A DNA stretch of 64,000 bases from Aquiflexum lacus (lineage in GTDB: Bacteria > Bacteroidota > Bacteroidia > Cytophagales > Cyclobacteriaceae): the NCBI RefSeq assembly GCF_015476655.1, contig NZ_JABFHF010000028.1:1-64000 (forward strand). Direction: 5' to 3'. Positions within the stretch are counted from its first letter, which is position 1, and each line of letters starts with the position of its first letter. Both the position numbers and the translations under genes were made by a program. Below the pieces are notes generated by a model that ran no database searches, was not told the DNA's origin, and saw only the letters and a list, made by a program, of their open reading frames with translations. Below, one piece after another: positions 26,445 to 34,256 of the stretch.

Positions 26445-27285
26445 CCAAATCCAAAATATCCCTGATTTTATTCACTTTGCCCATTTCATTGGCCAATCCC
26501 TCATAGTCATCCGCAATGATTTTATCTCTAAACTTGGAAAGACTTGCAATGTAAAGACTCATGGCATCGAGGATGTTCTTTTTGTTTTCCTCCATTATCG
26601 GTGCCCACATAGCAGGTGAGCTTTTGGCCAAACGTACTGTGGACGCAAAGCCTGAACCTGCCATATCGAAGATATTTTTTTCATCTTCCATTTTATCCAA
26701 CACGGTCTTGCCCAACATAAATGAAGAAATATGGGACAAATGGGATACGAAAGCCAAGTGCCTGTCATGTTCCTCAGGATCCATAAAACGTAACTTCATA
26801 TTGAGTGTCTCCAAAATCTCGTAGGCCATTCCTTTGAGATGAATATTGGTTTTTTCCATCTCACAGATGATAAATACTTTTTTGTCCAACAGATTTTCCT
26901 GAGCCGCTTTTGGACCTGAATACTCCGTACCTGCAATGGGGTGACCTGCCAAATACTGCTCTCTTTTGGGATGATCCGCTACAGATTTACAAAGGGCCTC
27001 TTTGGTTGATCCAAAATCCATTACCAAGGTATTTGGACCTATTTCATCCAAAGTTTTAACTAAAAGTTCAGATAAGGTATTTGCGGGTGTAGCCAATACA
27101 ATCACATCTGTATCCATATCGGGTTTTTCTTTGGCTTCCTCAATGATTCCCAAGGCTATGGCGTCTTCCTGGTTTTGTGAATTTGAATCGTATCCTGTGA
27201 ATTTTATTTCAGGTTTTGCTTTTTTAAGAGCCAAAGCAAATGAACCTCCCAAAAGACCAAGCCCGATGATGTGTATTTTTTTCAT
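26437..27285 (-). CDS. tyrA: Prephenate dehydrogenase (or arogenate dehydrogenase)
   Basis: A 282-residue enzyme of tyrosine synthesis, converting prephenate to 4-hydroxyphenylpyruvate with NAD(P)+. The N-terminal Rossmann loop GLGLLGGS begins at about residue 8. The family motifs HPIAGTEYSGP (near 115) and the helical C-terminal dimerisation domain (DRHLAFVSHLSHISSFML, with the catalytic-region His) are present. No fused chorismate mutase or ACT domain exists, consistent with the separate mutase fusions at 32.7-35.4 kb. It follows the aminotransferase by 30 nt in a pheA-aminotransferase-tyrA operon. Confidence 0.9.
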   Translation of the reverse strand: MKKIHIIGLGLLGGSFALALKKAKPEIKFTGYDSNSQNQEDAIALGIIEEAKEKPDMDTDVIVLATPANTLSELLVKTLDEIGPNTLVMDFGSTKEALCKSVADHPKREQYLAGHPIAGTEYSGPKAAQENLLDKKVFIICEMEKTNIHLKGMAYEILETLNMKLRFMDPEEHDRHLAFVSHLSHISSFMLGKTVLDKMEDEKNIFDMAGSGFASTVRLAKSSPAMWAPIMEENKKNILDAMSLYIASLSKFRDKIIADDYEGLANEMGKVNKIRDILDLGQ

Positions 27286-27315
27286 GTTTACAAAAGTAAT
27301 AGTATGGTTAGATGA

Positions 27316-28458
27316 TTAAATTCTATTGATAGCTTCTTGGATAGCTTTTTCATGGACACAGAGTGAAAATCTTACATATCCCTCCCCTTCTTTTCCAAAC
27401 ACATGGCCGGGAGTAGCAAAAATATGGTGGGTATAAAGTAGGCTGTCCACAAATTGATCTGAACTTTGTCCTTCGGGCAGTTTGGCCCAGACAAACATCC
27501 CTGCTGTGTCTTTCTCACAACTCATTCCTAATTTTGCCACCAATTGCCAAACGAGTTTTCTTCGCTCCGAATATGTTTGATTCAAGTGCCGATACCAATC
27601 TTCTCCCAAACCCAATGCTGCAATAGCCCCTTCCTGTATCCCCAAAAACATGCCGGAATCCATATTGCTTTTCACTTTGGTGATTGCCTGAATCCATTCA
27701 GCTTTTCCAGCAAGCATCCCTACACGCCAACCTGCCATATTGGAAGTTTTGCTCAGGGAGTTGAGCTCTAAGGCAATATCTTTGGATCCTTCAATCTGGA
27801 AGATGCTTTTGGGATTGTCTTCCAAAATGAAACTGTATGGGTTGTCGTGTGCGATGATGATATTGTGTTTTTTACCAAAGTCTATCAGCTTTTGGAATAT
27901 TCCTATGTCTGCCTTGGCTCCTGTAGGCATGTGGGGATAATTTACCCACATGATTTTGACCTTGCTTAGATCCCGCGTTTCCAATTCTTTAAAATCAGGA
28001 TACCAATTATTTTCAGCCTTCAATGAATAATAAATCGGAGAAGCTCCCAACAATTTTGTCACAGAGGTATATGTCGGATATCCGGGGTCAGGGATCAATA
28101 CTGCATCCCTTTCATCCAGAAAAGTCATGGAGACATGCATAATTCCTTCCTTGGAACCCATGAGTGGAAGTATCTCCTCTTGGGGCAATAATGAAACTTG
28201 ATAGAATTTGGAATAAAATTCCGCAAAGGCCTTCCTAATAGCAGGAATACCTTGATAATTTTGGTAGCCATGGGTTTTGGAAAGAGAAGCCGTTTTGTAT
28301 AATGCCTCCACTACTGTTGGATGCGGGGGTAAATCGGGACTGCCGATTCCCATATTGATGATGGGCTTTCCTTCGGAAATCAGTTGATTGACTTCTTTGA
28401 GTTTCTTTGAAAAATAGTATTCCTCCACCTGAGCAACTCTTTTTGAAAAAGGCATCAT
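27316..28458 (-). CDS. PLP-dependent class I aminotransferase, probably aromatic
   Basis: A 380-residue fold-type I aminotransferase. The PLP lysine lies in SLSKTSNMAGWRVG (Lys near 235), with INMGIGSPDLPPHP at the N-terminus, PDPGYPTY for the substrate loop and a terminal VRFSLC arginine segment. Its ATG overlaps the pheA stop by one base, and tyrA follows. Transamination of phenylpyruvate and 4-hydroxyphenylpyruvate to Phe and Tyr is therefore the likely job. The family also contains LL-diaminopimelate and methionine-pathway enzymes, so specificity is inferred from the operon. Confidence 0.87.
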   Translation of the reverse strand: MMPFSKRVAQVEEYYFSKKLKEVNQLISEGKPIINMGIGSPDLPPHPTVVEALYKTASLSKTHGYQNYQGIPAIRKAFAEFYSKFYQVSLLPQEEILPLMGSKEGIMHVSMTFLDERDAVLIPDPGYPTYTSVTKLLGASPIYYSLKAENNWYPDFKELETRDLSKVKIMWVNYPHMPTGAKADIGIFQKLIDFGKKHNIIIAHDNPYSFILEDNPKSIFQIEGSKDIALELNSLSKTSNMAGWRVGMLAGKAEWIQAITKVKSNMDSGMFLGIQEGAIAALGLGEDWYRHLNQTYSERRKLVWQLVAKLGMSCEKDTAGMFVWAKLPEGQSSDQFVDSLLYTHHIFATPGHVFGKEGEGYVRFSLCVHEKAIQEAINRI

Positions 28459-29273
28459 TATTTCCTGTTTAGGTATTCCCCAAAGATTTTGACTTCCCCA
28501 AAATTATTGTTTATTTCTTGGATGGCCCTTTGAAAAGCAACATAATCTTCAAATTGTGTATCCATGAAAAATGCATATTCCCAAGGTTTTTCAATGACAG
28601 GTATAGATTGGATTTTGCTGAGGTCCAAACCATATTCGCTCATCATGGTAAGCAATTTGGCCAGAATACCTTTGGCATTTTTCACAGTAACTTTGATAGA
28701 AGCTTTGTTTGGTATAAAATCCAAATCCACATCATCTTTTTGAAGAATGATAAATCGGGTAAAATTATTTTTGACCGTTTGAATGTCTTCGGCCAATATT
28801 TCCAAGTCATAAGTTTTTGCGGCTGTTTTACTTGCAATGGCACCAATTCCCAATAGCTTTTCTTCTGAGATTCTTTTAGCGACTGAGGCTGTATCCACAT
28901 CATCTATCAATTGGATGGCAGGAAGATTCCCGAAAAACTTTTTGCATTGCAACAGGGCCATGGGATGGGACCTGACTTCCAAAAGGTCATCAATCTCTTG
29001 ACCTGGCAAGGCCATCAGATTATGTGAAATGGGCAGGTAGTACTCATCTTTGATGCGGAGATTGTACCGGTCTATCAATTCATAATTTGGTAGGATAGCA
29101 CCTGCAATGGAATTTTCTATAGCCAAAACCCCAAAACCTGCCTCACCTTTACTGACACTTTTGGCAACTTCCTCAAATATCCGAAATCCCAAAATTCCTG
29201 CATCCGCCCCAAAAACATTGAGTGCTACCTGATGATGAAATGAACCGGGAATTCCTTGAATAGCTATCTGCAT
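28458..29273 (-). CDS. pheA: Prephenate dehydratase with ACT domain
   Basis: A 271-residue enzyme that makes phenylpyruvate from prephenate. The catalytic half contains IQGIPGSFHHQVA, AIENSIAGAILPNYELI and the TRFIILQKDD end (Thr-Arg-Phe motif). The ACT domain (about 193-268) reads ASIKVTVKNAKGILAKLLTMM. It has GILA and QSIP where classic Phe-regulated enzymes have GALV and ESRP, so feedback inhibition by Phe may be absent or altered. It is first gene of the pheA-aminotransferase-tyrA operon, with a one-base stop/start overlap to the next gene. Confidence 0.92.
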   Translation of the reverse strand: MQIAIQGIPGSFHHQVALNVFGADAGILGFRIFEEVAKSVSKGEAGFGVLAIENSIAGAILPNYELIDRYNLRIKDEYYLPISHNLMALPGQEIDDLLEVRSHPMALLQCKKFFGNLPAIQLIDDVDTASVAKRISEEKLLGIGAIASKTAAKTYDLEILAEDIQTVKNNFTRFIILQKDDVDLDFIPNKASIKVTVKNAKGILAKLLTMMSEYGLDLSKIQSIPVIEKPWEYAFFMDTQFEDYVAFQRAIQEINNNFGEVKIFGEYLNRK

Positions 29274-29286
29274 AGGGTCAAATATT

Positions 29287-29388
29287 TTAAGGTAGAATTA
29301 GATTAACATCCTGAATTCTCTCAAAATGCTTTCTTCTGAAATAATCAAAAAGTACAGAAGTATCCAAGCAAATTATTCTGTCCTCCAT
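29287..29388 (-). pseudogene. Truncated VapC (PIN-domain) toxin remnant
   Basis: A 33-codon reading frame starts with MEDRIICLDTSVLFDYFRRK. The LDTSVLFDYF segment is the first beta strand and catalytic Asp of a PIN-domain RNase. The frame then meets a stop after another dozen residues. VapC toxins are about 125-140 residues, so about three quarters are missing and pheA follows directly. The start overlaps the end of the antitoxin gene by 16 nt as in intact vapBC pairs. Confidence 0.7.
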
Positions 29389-29612
29389 TGGTTGATTAAG
29401 TCTCTTGCTTCCGATATTTTCTCCAACTCTTCTTTAGAAAGCGTCGGGCCCTGTAAAAGCAGTTCCCTTAAAATTTCACTTTTCCTTTTTCTCTGATCCA
29501 TTTCCAAAGTTTTTTGATCGAGAAGGACTTTGACCTCTACCAATTCATCAGGTTGAAGACTATTGATGATCTCCTTTAATTGATCTATATTTTTTTCTAA
29601 TGACACACCCAT
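29373..29612 (-). CDS. VapB-like antitoxin, orphaned
   Basis: A 79-residue acidic helical protein (SLEKNIDQLKEIINSLQPDELVEV...SEARDLINQWRTE) placed exactly like an antitoxin ahead of a PIN-domain toxin. The toxin at 29287-29388 is truncated. The antitoxin could persist as decaying DNA, as an anti-toxin against related VapC proteins, or as a promoter donor for pheA. The family name is inferred from position. Confidence 0.6.
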   Translation of the reverse strand: MGVSLEKNIDQLKEIINSLQPDELVEVKVLLDQKTLEMDQRKRKSEILRELLLQGPTLSKEELEKISEARDLINQWRTE

Positions 29613-29689
29613 ATCTAAATATACGGAAATTTACATTTTTGATTCTAATTTTGTGTTTAACAACCTTCTTCTATTTCTTAACTATTGGT

Positions 29690-30077
29690 TCTAAAATCTC
29701 GCATCCCCAATACTCGGGGCAATCCTTTACCTTCATCCCTCATCCTTTATCCTTCATCCTTTCCCCTCTTATTTCTTGGCTCTCATCTTTCCTGCTTCAT
29801 ACCCCCCCCCCTCGTCCTTCTCGAGATTGCCACGTCGCACGAAGGACTATTTAAAATATCTAAGTTTGTCAAGTGCTCCCTACCAAAATCGGCAGGCAGG
29901 CTCGCAATGACGCGTGTCTCAACCTTCATCCCTCATCCTTTCTCCTTCATCCTATCCCCTCTTGGTTCCTGATTCCCCGATACTCGGGGCAGGCTTTGAT
30001 TCTAATCTCTCGCTTCTCGCTTCTCAACCCTTCCCTTCAGGAAAAACCTTCGAGGTCAAAAAAAGACCTCAAAGGTT
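29690..30077. repeat. Mosaic of dispersed repeats between vapB-like gene and aroA
   Basis: Contains catccccaatactcggggca (near 29702-29721) and ccccgatactcggggcaggc (near 29976), two copies of the ccttcatccctcatccttt word family (29732-29770 and 29928-29965), a C-rich stretch near 29804, tctcgcttctcgcttctca (near 30007) and a hairpin of the aacctttgaggtc family at 30045-30077. Several short overlapping reading frames here lack any protein-like character and were not called. Confidence 0.75.
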
Positions 30078-31313
30078 TCAACGTCTTGGTTCTTGTGTCT
30101 TGCGTCTTGCATCTATCAAAGCAACATGCTTCCAAAAACTCGGATAAGATTTATTGACCACTTCGGGGTCTTCTATAAATACATTGGTCTTGGTCATCAG
30201 CGGCATAAAGGCCATGGCCATTCTATGGTCGTCATAGGTATGGATCCGGACTTCATGGGGCATTTGAACCGATGGAATCAAAGTGAACGCTTCATTTTCA
30301 CCCTCCACTAATTCGGCATTGAAGCTTGCCAATTCCTGCTGCAAAGCATAAATCCGGTCAGTTTCTTTGATCCTAAGGCTTTCAAGTCCGGTAAAGACTG
30401 ACTTTTGGCCAATAATGGCACATGTCACCGCCACAGTCTGGGCCAAGTCCGGGCAATGAGTAAAATCCCAAGAAGCCAAGCCTTTGACTTTTTGTTTGGT
30501 CAACTTTACACCACCCGATTTAAACTCACTTTTTACACCTAACTTATCCATAATTTCAACTATGGCTGAATCTCCTTGTAGACTATTTTCTTTCAATCCC
30601 TCCAAAAACAACTCGCCTTTATCCGCACAGGCCAAAAGACTGAACCAATAGCTCGCTCCTGACCAATCACTCTCTACAGAAAAAGCAGTAGGTTGATAGG
30701 ACTGATTCGGAATTTTAATCCTGGTATCTTCCCAAGTATAGTTAATCCCAAATTGCTTCATCAACTGCAGGGTCATCTCTATATAAGTCCTTGATCCGAC
30801 TTTTCCTTCCAATGTAATCTCCAATCCTTTTGGAAGCAAAGGTGCTATCATCAGCATGGCTGAAATATACTGACTGCTGACATCACCCCGGATGCTCACT
30901 TGATCATTCAATTGTTCCGCCATACCATGAATTGCCAAAGGAGGAAATCCTTCCTTGTTCATGTAGTGAATCTCCGCACCAATATGCCTTAAAGCATCAA
31001 CTAATATCCCAATAGGTCTTTCGCACATTCTTGGGGTACCGGTCATGACCTTGTGCTGATTGGTCACTGCAGCGTAGGCTGTCAAAAACCGCATGGTGGT
31101 TCCGGCATCGAGTACATCAAAAATAGCCGGATTCTGCTTCAATAACCTGATCATGGTCTGTGTATCTCTTGCCTCAGCCAAATTGGTAATGGTATTTTCA
31201 CCTTCAGTCAGGGCGTCTATGATCAAGACCCTGTTGCTTTCACTTTTGGAGGAAGGCAAGGAGATTTTGGTGGGTTGAAAAGATGTGATTTGTTGTAAAT
31301 ATTGGGCAGTCAT
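30078..31313 (-). CDS. aroA: 3-Phosphoshikimate 1-carboxyvinyltransferase (EPSP synthase)
   Basis: Transfers enolpyruvate from PEP to shikimate-3-phosphate. The ATG at 31313 (MTAQYLQQ) is chosen over an upstream start that would run into aroB. The family signatures are LPSSKSESNRVLI, DAGTTMRFLTAYAAV (the PEP-binding LNxGTAxR region in the Bacteroidota form), GDVSSQYISAML, and RIKETDRIYAL with DDHRMAMAF near the C-terminus. The last 11 codons (DARRKTQEPRR) come from a tandem word repeat, so the natural C-terminus probably ended near SFWKHVALI. It lies 61 nt after aroB on the same strand. Confidence 0.92.
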   Translation of the reverse strand: MTAQYLQQITSFQPTKISLPSSKSESNRVLIIDALTEGENTITNLAEARDTQTMIRLLKQNPAIFDVLDAGTTMRFLTAYAAVTNQHKVMTGTPRMCERPIGILVDALRHIGAEIHYMNKEGFPPLAIHGMAEQLNDQVSIRGDVSSQYISAMLMIAPLLPKGLEITLEGKVGSRTYIEMTLQLMKQFGINYTWEDTRIKIPNQSYQPTAFSVESDWSGASYWFSLLACADKGELFLEGLKENSLQGDSAIVEIMDKLGVKSEFKSGGVKLTKQKVKGLASWDFTHCPDLAQTVAVTCAIIGQKSVFTGLESLRIKETDRIYALQQELASFNAELVEGENEAFTLIPSVQMPHEVRIHTYDDHRMAMAFMPLMTKTNVFIEDPEVVNKSYPSFWKHVALIDARRKTQEPRR

Positions 31314-31374
31314 TCGGTTTGAGGTTAATTTGAATTGGATGTGGCATTTTCTCTGGAATTCAGGCCGCTTCTGA

Positions 31375-32409
31375 CTATAGGCCTGTATAATAATGAATAG
31401 ATTCAAAAATCTCCTCCACAGTCACATTGAAGTTATACTCACATTTTCCGATTTGGGTCAATAAGGAAAAATTGAGGGTTTTCCCTTCATTTTTTTTGTC
31501 TTGGCTACAGAGGGCGACTATGGCTGGAATATCTTGGACAGGGAAATCAAATTTTCCAAAGACATCCATCAACATTTTATTTATGATCTCCAATTCAGAA
31601 TTTGAAAGACCTGATTTTTTGACTGATAGATAGGACTCACAGATCATCCCGATAGCAATGGCTTCACCATGCAACAGGTGTCTGTCAGAATCTAAATAAT
31701 AAGACTCAAAAGCATGCCCAATCGTATGTCCAAAATTGAGTATTTTCCTTAATCCGGATTCTTTGGGGTCCTTTTGGACCACTTCCTTTTTGATACTCAC
31801 TGATTTTTCAATGATTTCTCTCCAGTTCTGATTTTCCCAACCTTCTGTTTTAAGACAACCAAAATAATTGGCATTCTGGATCAATCCATGTTTGATTACT
31901 TCTGCATAACCCGACCTCAATTCTTCTTGGGGAAGTGTCTTTAAAAACACTTTAGAAATCATCACCGCTTCCGGTTCAGCAAAGACCCCAATATGGTTTT
32001 TGAAACCATTGAAATCCACTCCCAACTTACCACCTACACTGGCATCCACCTGGGAAAGCAAGGTGGTGGGGATATTGATAAATCGTACACCCCTTTTGTA
32101 TGTCGCCGCACAAAAACCGCCCATGTCCCCTGTGACACCTCCACCAAGGTTGATGATCAATGCTTTACGGTCAAAGGCTTCATCTGTCATCCATTGCCAG
32201 ATAGCAGAACATGTCTCCAGGTTTTTGTGGGTTTCTCCTGCCGGAAAGGAATACTGACAGAACCTTTCAGGTAAATGATCCTTAATGACCGGAAGACAAT
32301 GAATTTCAGTATTGGTATCTGTGATGATCCCTAACTTGGAAAAACTTTGATTTGCCAGGTAGCTCTTGAGATCCTCGGCTATGGAATTAGAAAATATGAT
32401 TGATTCCAA
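31375..32409 (-). CDS. aroB: 3-Dehydroquinate synthase
   Basis: A 344-residue NAD+-dependent enzyme converting DAHP to 3-dehydroquinate. Motifs include FPAGETHKNLETC, the NAD-binding NLGGGVTGDMGGF, FINIPTTLLSQVDASVGGK and the metal ligands in EVIKHGLI, NFGHTIGHAFE and LLHGEAIAIGM. The start is probably TTG at 32409: the sequence upstream in frame has only ATT codons before a stop. The aroB-aroA order, together with DAHP synthase upstream, reconstructs the early shikimate pathway. Confidence 0.93.
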   Translation of the reverse strand: MESIIFSNSIAEDLKSYLANQSFSKLGIITDTNTEIHCLPVIKDHLPERFCQYSFPAGETHKNLETCSAIWQWMTDEAFDRKALIINLGGGVTGDMGGFCAATYKRGVRFINIPTTLLSQVDASVGGKLGVDFNGFKNHIGVFAEPEAVMISKVFLKTLPQEELRSGYAEVIKHGLIQNANYFGCLKTEGWENQNWREIIEKSVSIKKEVVQKDPKESGLRKILNFGHTIGHAFESYYLDSDRHLLHGEAIAIGMICESYLSVKKSGLSNSELEIINKMLMDVFGKFDFPVQDIPAIVALCSQDKKNEGKTLNFSLLTQIGKCEYNFNVTVEEIFESIHYYTGL

Positions 32410-32470
32410 AATAATTTATTTTTAATGGTTACCCGCTTCTTTGCCAGTAACCCAATATTCTACAAAATAC

Positions 32471-32742
32471 GTGACGGAAGACCGAAGTCGGAAGACCGAT
32501 GTACCGGTCATTTCAGTCTCTTGGTGAGAATTATATTGAATTACCATTTTACTGGCATCATTGCGTAGATATTTTGTTTTTCTAACAATTTAAAATACAA
32601 AGCAAAAGTACGAAAATACCCAGTCTGATATCGCTATCCTCCCTAGTAATCCCGTACTTTTCTTCAACGACACTTTACAAATCTCGGAAAGCTACAATGT
32701 TCTTTTTACTTGGTACTTGGTACATCGTACTTGGTACTCTCC
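32471..32742. repeat. Word repeats in the gap between DAHP synthase and aroB
   Basis: 32471-32505 repeats cggaagaccgaagtc/ggaagaccgatg words, akin to ggaagttggaagtccgaagt at 37961. 32708-32740 repeats acttggtacttggtacatcg directly after the DAHP synthase stop. A -7-type box on the minus strand (TACTTTTG, 32610-32603) could serve aroB but lacks a TTG at the right distance. Confidence 0.65.
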
Positions 32743-33846
32743 TCACTTCTTCACCGCCGCTGCTTCTCTCAATTGCTTTTCCTGTCTTTTCACGGACTCT
32801 TCGTGAATACAGTATAGCAATTCCTTCATGAATTTTTCGCTGAGATTTTTCTCCACACCTTTTTGGGTTCTGGACTCCATCACATATTTCCATCTGTCTG
32901 ATTGGAATACAGTCAGGTGATGCTCTCTTTTATATGAACCAACTTGATCTATCAATGAGAATCTTTCCTGCAGAATATCCAACAACTGATCGTCCAAATG
33001 GTCAATAGCGTTTCTCAAATCATTCAATCTTTCACTTGGATTTTCTGCCCCAATCGTATCTTTAAAGTCAATTTGGGACAAGATATTTTTCAGCGCTGCC
33101 GGAGTCACTTGCTGTTTTGCATCAGACCAAGCATTGTCGGGGTCATGATGGGTTTCAATCATTAAACCATCCAGACCAAAGTTAATTGCCCGCTGCGCTG
33201 TCTCAAGAATCCCTTCCCTGTTACCCACAATATGGCTAGGATCATTGATGACTTCCATCCCTTTCCACTCTCTCTTCAAGTGGATGGGCATTGACCAATT
33301 GGGCTTATTACGGAATCTTTTGTCATAAGAATCTGAAAAACCCCTGTGTATAGCGGCCAACTTATTGATGCCCACGGCATGTAATCTTTCCAACGCACCA
33401 ATCCAAAGTTGAAGATCCGGATTCATGGGGTTTTTGACCATTACAGGTATATCTACTCCTCTTAACGCCTCAGCGATTTCCTGAACTGCAAATGGGTTAA
33501 CGGTAGTTCTTGCACCGATCCATAAGACATCTACATTGTGCTTGAGTGCCATTTCTGCATGGGCAGCATTTCCGACTTCGGTGGTGATAGGGATATTAAG
33601 ATGATGTCTAACAATTTCCATCCATTTTAGACCATCTTCTCCAATGCCTTCAAACATACCGGGCCTTGTCCTAGGTTTCCAAATACCTGCACGAAACATA
33701 TCAGGAATCATATTTTCTTTTTTCATTTCGATGCAGACTTTTTCGATTTGTTCAGGGCTCTCCGCGCTGCAAGGACCGGCAATGATGATGTGGCCTTTAA
33801 GTCCTAATCCCCAGTCTTTGGTTTGTAAGTGATCTTTCATATTCAA
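32743..33846 (-). CDS. Bifunctional DAHP synthase / chorismate mutase, attenuator-controlled copy
   Basis: A 367-residue fusion that catalyses the first shikimate step (PEP + erythrose-4-phosphate) and the chorismate-to-prephenate step. The N-terminal KDO8P-type synthase (about 15-265) has HIIIAGPCSAESPEQ, KPRTRPGMFEGIG, WIGARTTVNPF and AIHRGFSDS. The C-terminal AroQ mutase (about 275-360) has LRNAIDHLDDQLLDILQERF. A second fusion lies at 34257-35381. This copy alone has the Phe/Tyr leader peptide and terminator upstream, so its expression should fall when Phe and Tyr are plentiful. Word repeats follow immediately after the stop. Confidence 0.92.
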   Translation of the reverse strand: MNMKDHLQTKDWGLGLKGHIIIAGPCSAESPEQIEKVCIEMKKENMIPDMFRAGIWKPRTRPGMFEGIGEDGLKWMEIVRHHLNIPITTEVGNAAHAEMALKHNVDVLWIGARTTVNPFAVQEIAEALRGVDIPVMVKNPMNPDLQLWIGALERLHAVGINKLAAIHRGFSDSYDKRFRNKPNWSMPIHLKREWKGMEVINDPSHIVGNREGILETAQRAINFGLDGLMIETHHDPDNAWSDAKQQVTPAALKNILSQIDFKDTIGAENPSERLNDLRNAIDHLDDQLLDILQERFSLIDQVGSYKREHHLTVFQSDRWKYVMESRTQKGVEKNLSEKFMKELLYCIHEESVKRQEKQLREAAAVKK

Positions 33847-33859
33847 ATTGGTTTAAAAT

Positions 33860-33885
33860 AAAAAACCCGACTCTTTCGAATCGGG
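33860..33885 (-). terminator. Attenuator terminator before the DAHP synthase gene
   Basis: In RNA sense: CCCGAUUC (33885-33878), GAAA loop (33877-33874), GAGUCGGG (33873-33866, one G-U pair), then U6 (33865-33860). It ends 14 nt before the DAHP synthase ATG. The left arm overlaps CCGATTCGA (33884-33876), the complement of an antiterminator strand within the leader peptide gene. Confidence 0.82.
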
Positions 33886-33906
33886 CTCTTATATGGTTTG
33901 TATTTT

Positions 33907-34002
33907 TTATTCTTTTACCAGACAATAGGCAGCTCCGATTCGACCTTGAAGACGAAAGTAAAAATAAAAGAAGGTAAAATATGCGAAGGCTGCGATTAAC
34001 AT
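33907..34002 (-). CDS. Phe/Tyr-rich leader peptide of a transcription attenuator
   Basis: A 31-codon frame (ATG at 34002, TAA at 33909-33907) whose residues 6-16 read FAYFTFFYFYF: six Phe and three Tyr in eleven codons, with another Tyr at 26. This is the hallmark of a ribosome-mediated attenuator sensing charged tRNA-Phe and tRNA-Tyr, as in E. coli pheA. Codons about 20-23 contain TCGAATCGG (33943-33935), complementary over 9 nt to the left arm of the terminator at 33885-33866. A ribosome stalled in the Phe/Tyr run would leave this strand free to form the antiterminator. One that finishes translation would cover it and permit termination. The gene is too short and biased to be an enzyme. Confidence 0.85.
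   Translation of the reverse strand: MLIAAFAYFTFFYFYFRLQGRIGAAYCLVKE
33935..33943 (-). promoter_or_regulatory. Antiterminator strand of the Phe/Tyr attenuator
   Basis: TCGAATCGG pairs perfectly with CCGATTCGA at 33884-33876. It begins 12 nt after the last codon of the Phe/Tyr run (TTT at 33957-33955), near the edge of a stalled ribosome. Confidence 0.75.
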
Positions 34003-34006
34003 GTTT

Positions 34007-34036
34007 CAAATGTAAAGGCCACTTTTTTAAAAACAA
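34007..34036 (-). promoter_or_regulatory. Consensus promoter of the attenuator transcript
   Basis: On the minus strand, TTG (34036-34034), exactly 19 nt, TACATTTG (34014-34007), then 4 nt and the leader ATG at 34002. This is a full match to the Bacteroidota primary sigma consensus and implies a leaderless or nearly leaderless start. The rest of 34037-34256 is AT-rich with nothing recognised. Confidence 0.75.
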
Positions 34037-34256
34037 ATTAATTTTTGAATATTTTTCTGAATTTTATTCAAAGATTACACGATTGGTTATGAAATCAGAA
34101 ACTATACATTAGAAATAAACTGAATACCAAATATAATTTTGAAAATATTATGATCGGCTTTGGGGCTTTGTAGGAAATCGGTGATTGAACTTGCAGGATT
34201 ATGGCACTGGATGTTTAAGTTTAAAAAATGATAGTCTGCATAATTTGATTTAAAAA

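Noticed and set aside
29600-30157. Several overlapping + strand frames in the gap before aroA
   Set aside because: They are translations of tandem word repeats and hairpins, and one overlaps the aroA end antisense.
31314-31406. N-terminal extension of EPSP synthase
   Set aside because: Extra 31 codons overlap aroB, and the conserved domain begins right after the internal ATG at 31313.
33797-34036. 79-codon minus-strand frame across the attenuator
   Set aside because: Runs through the terminator and overlaps the DAHP synthase start; the 31-codon Phe/Tyr-rich frame in another register explains this DNA better.
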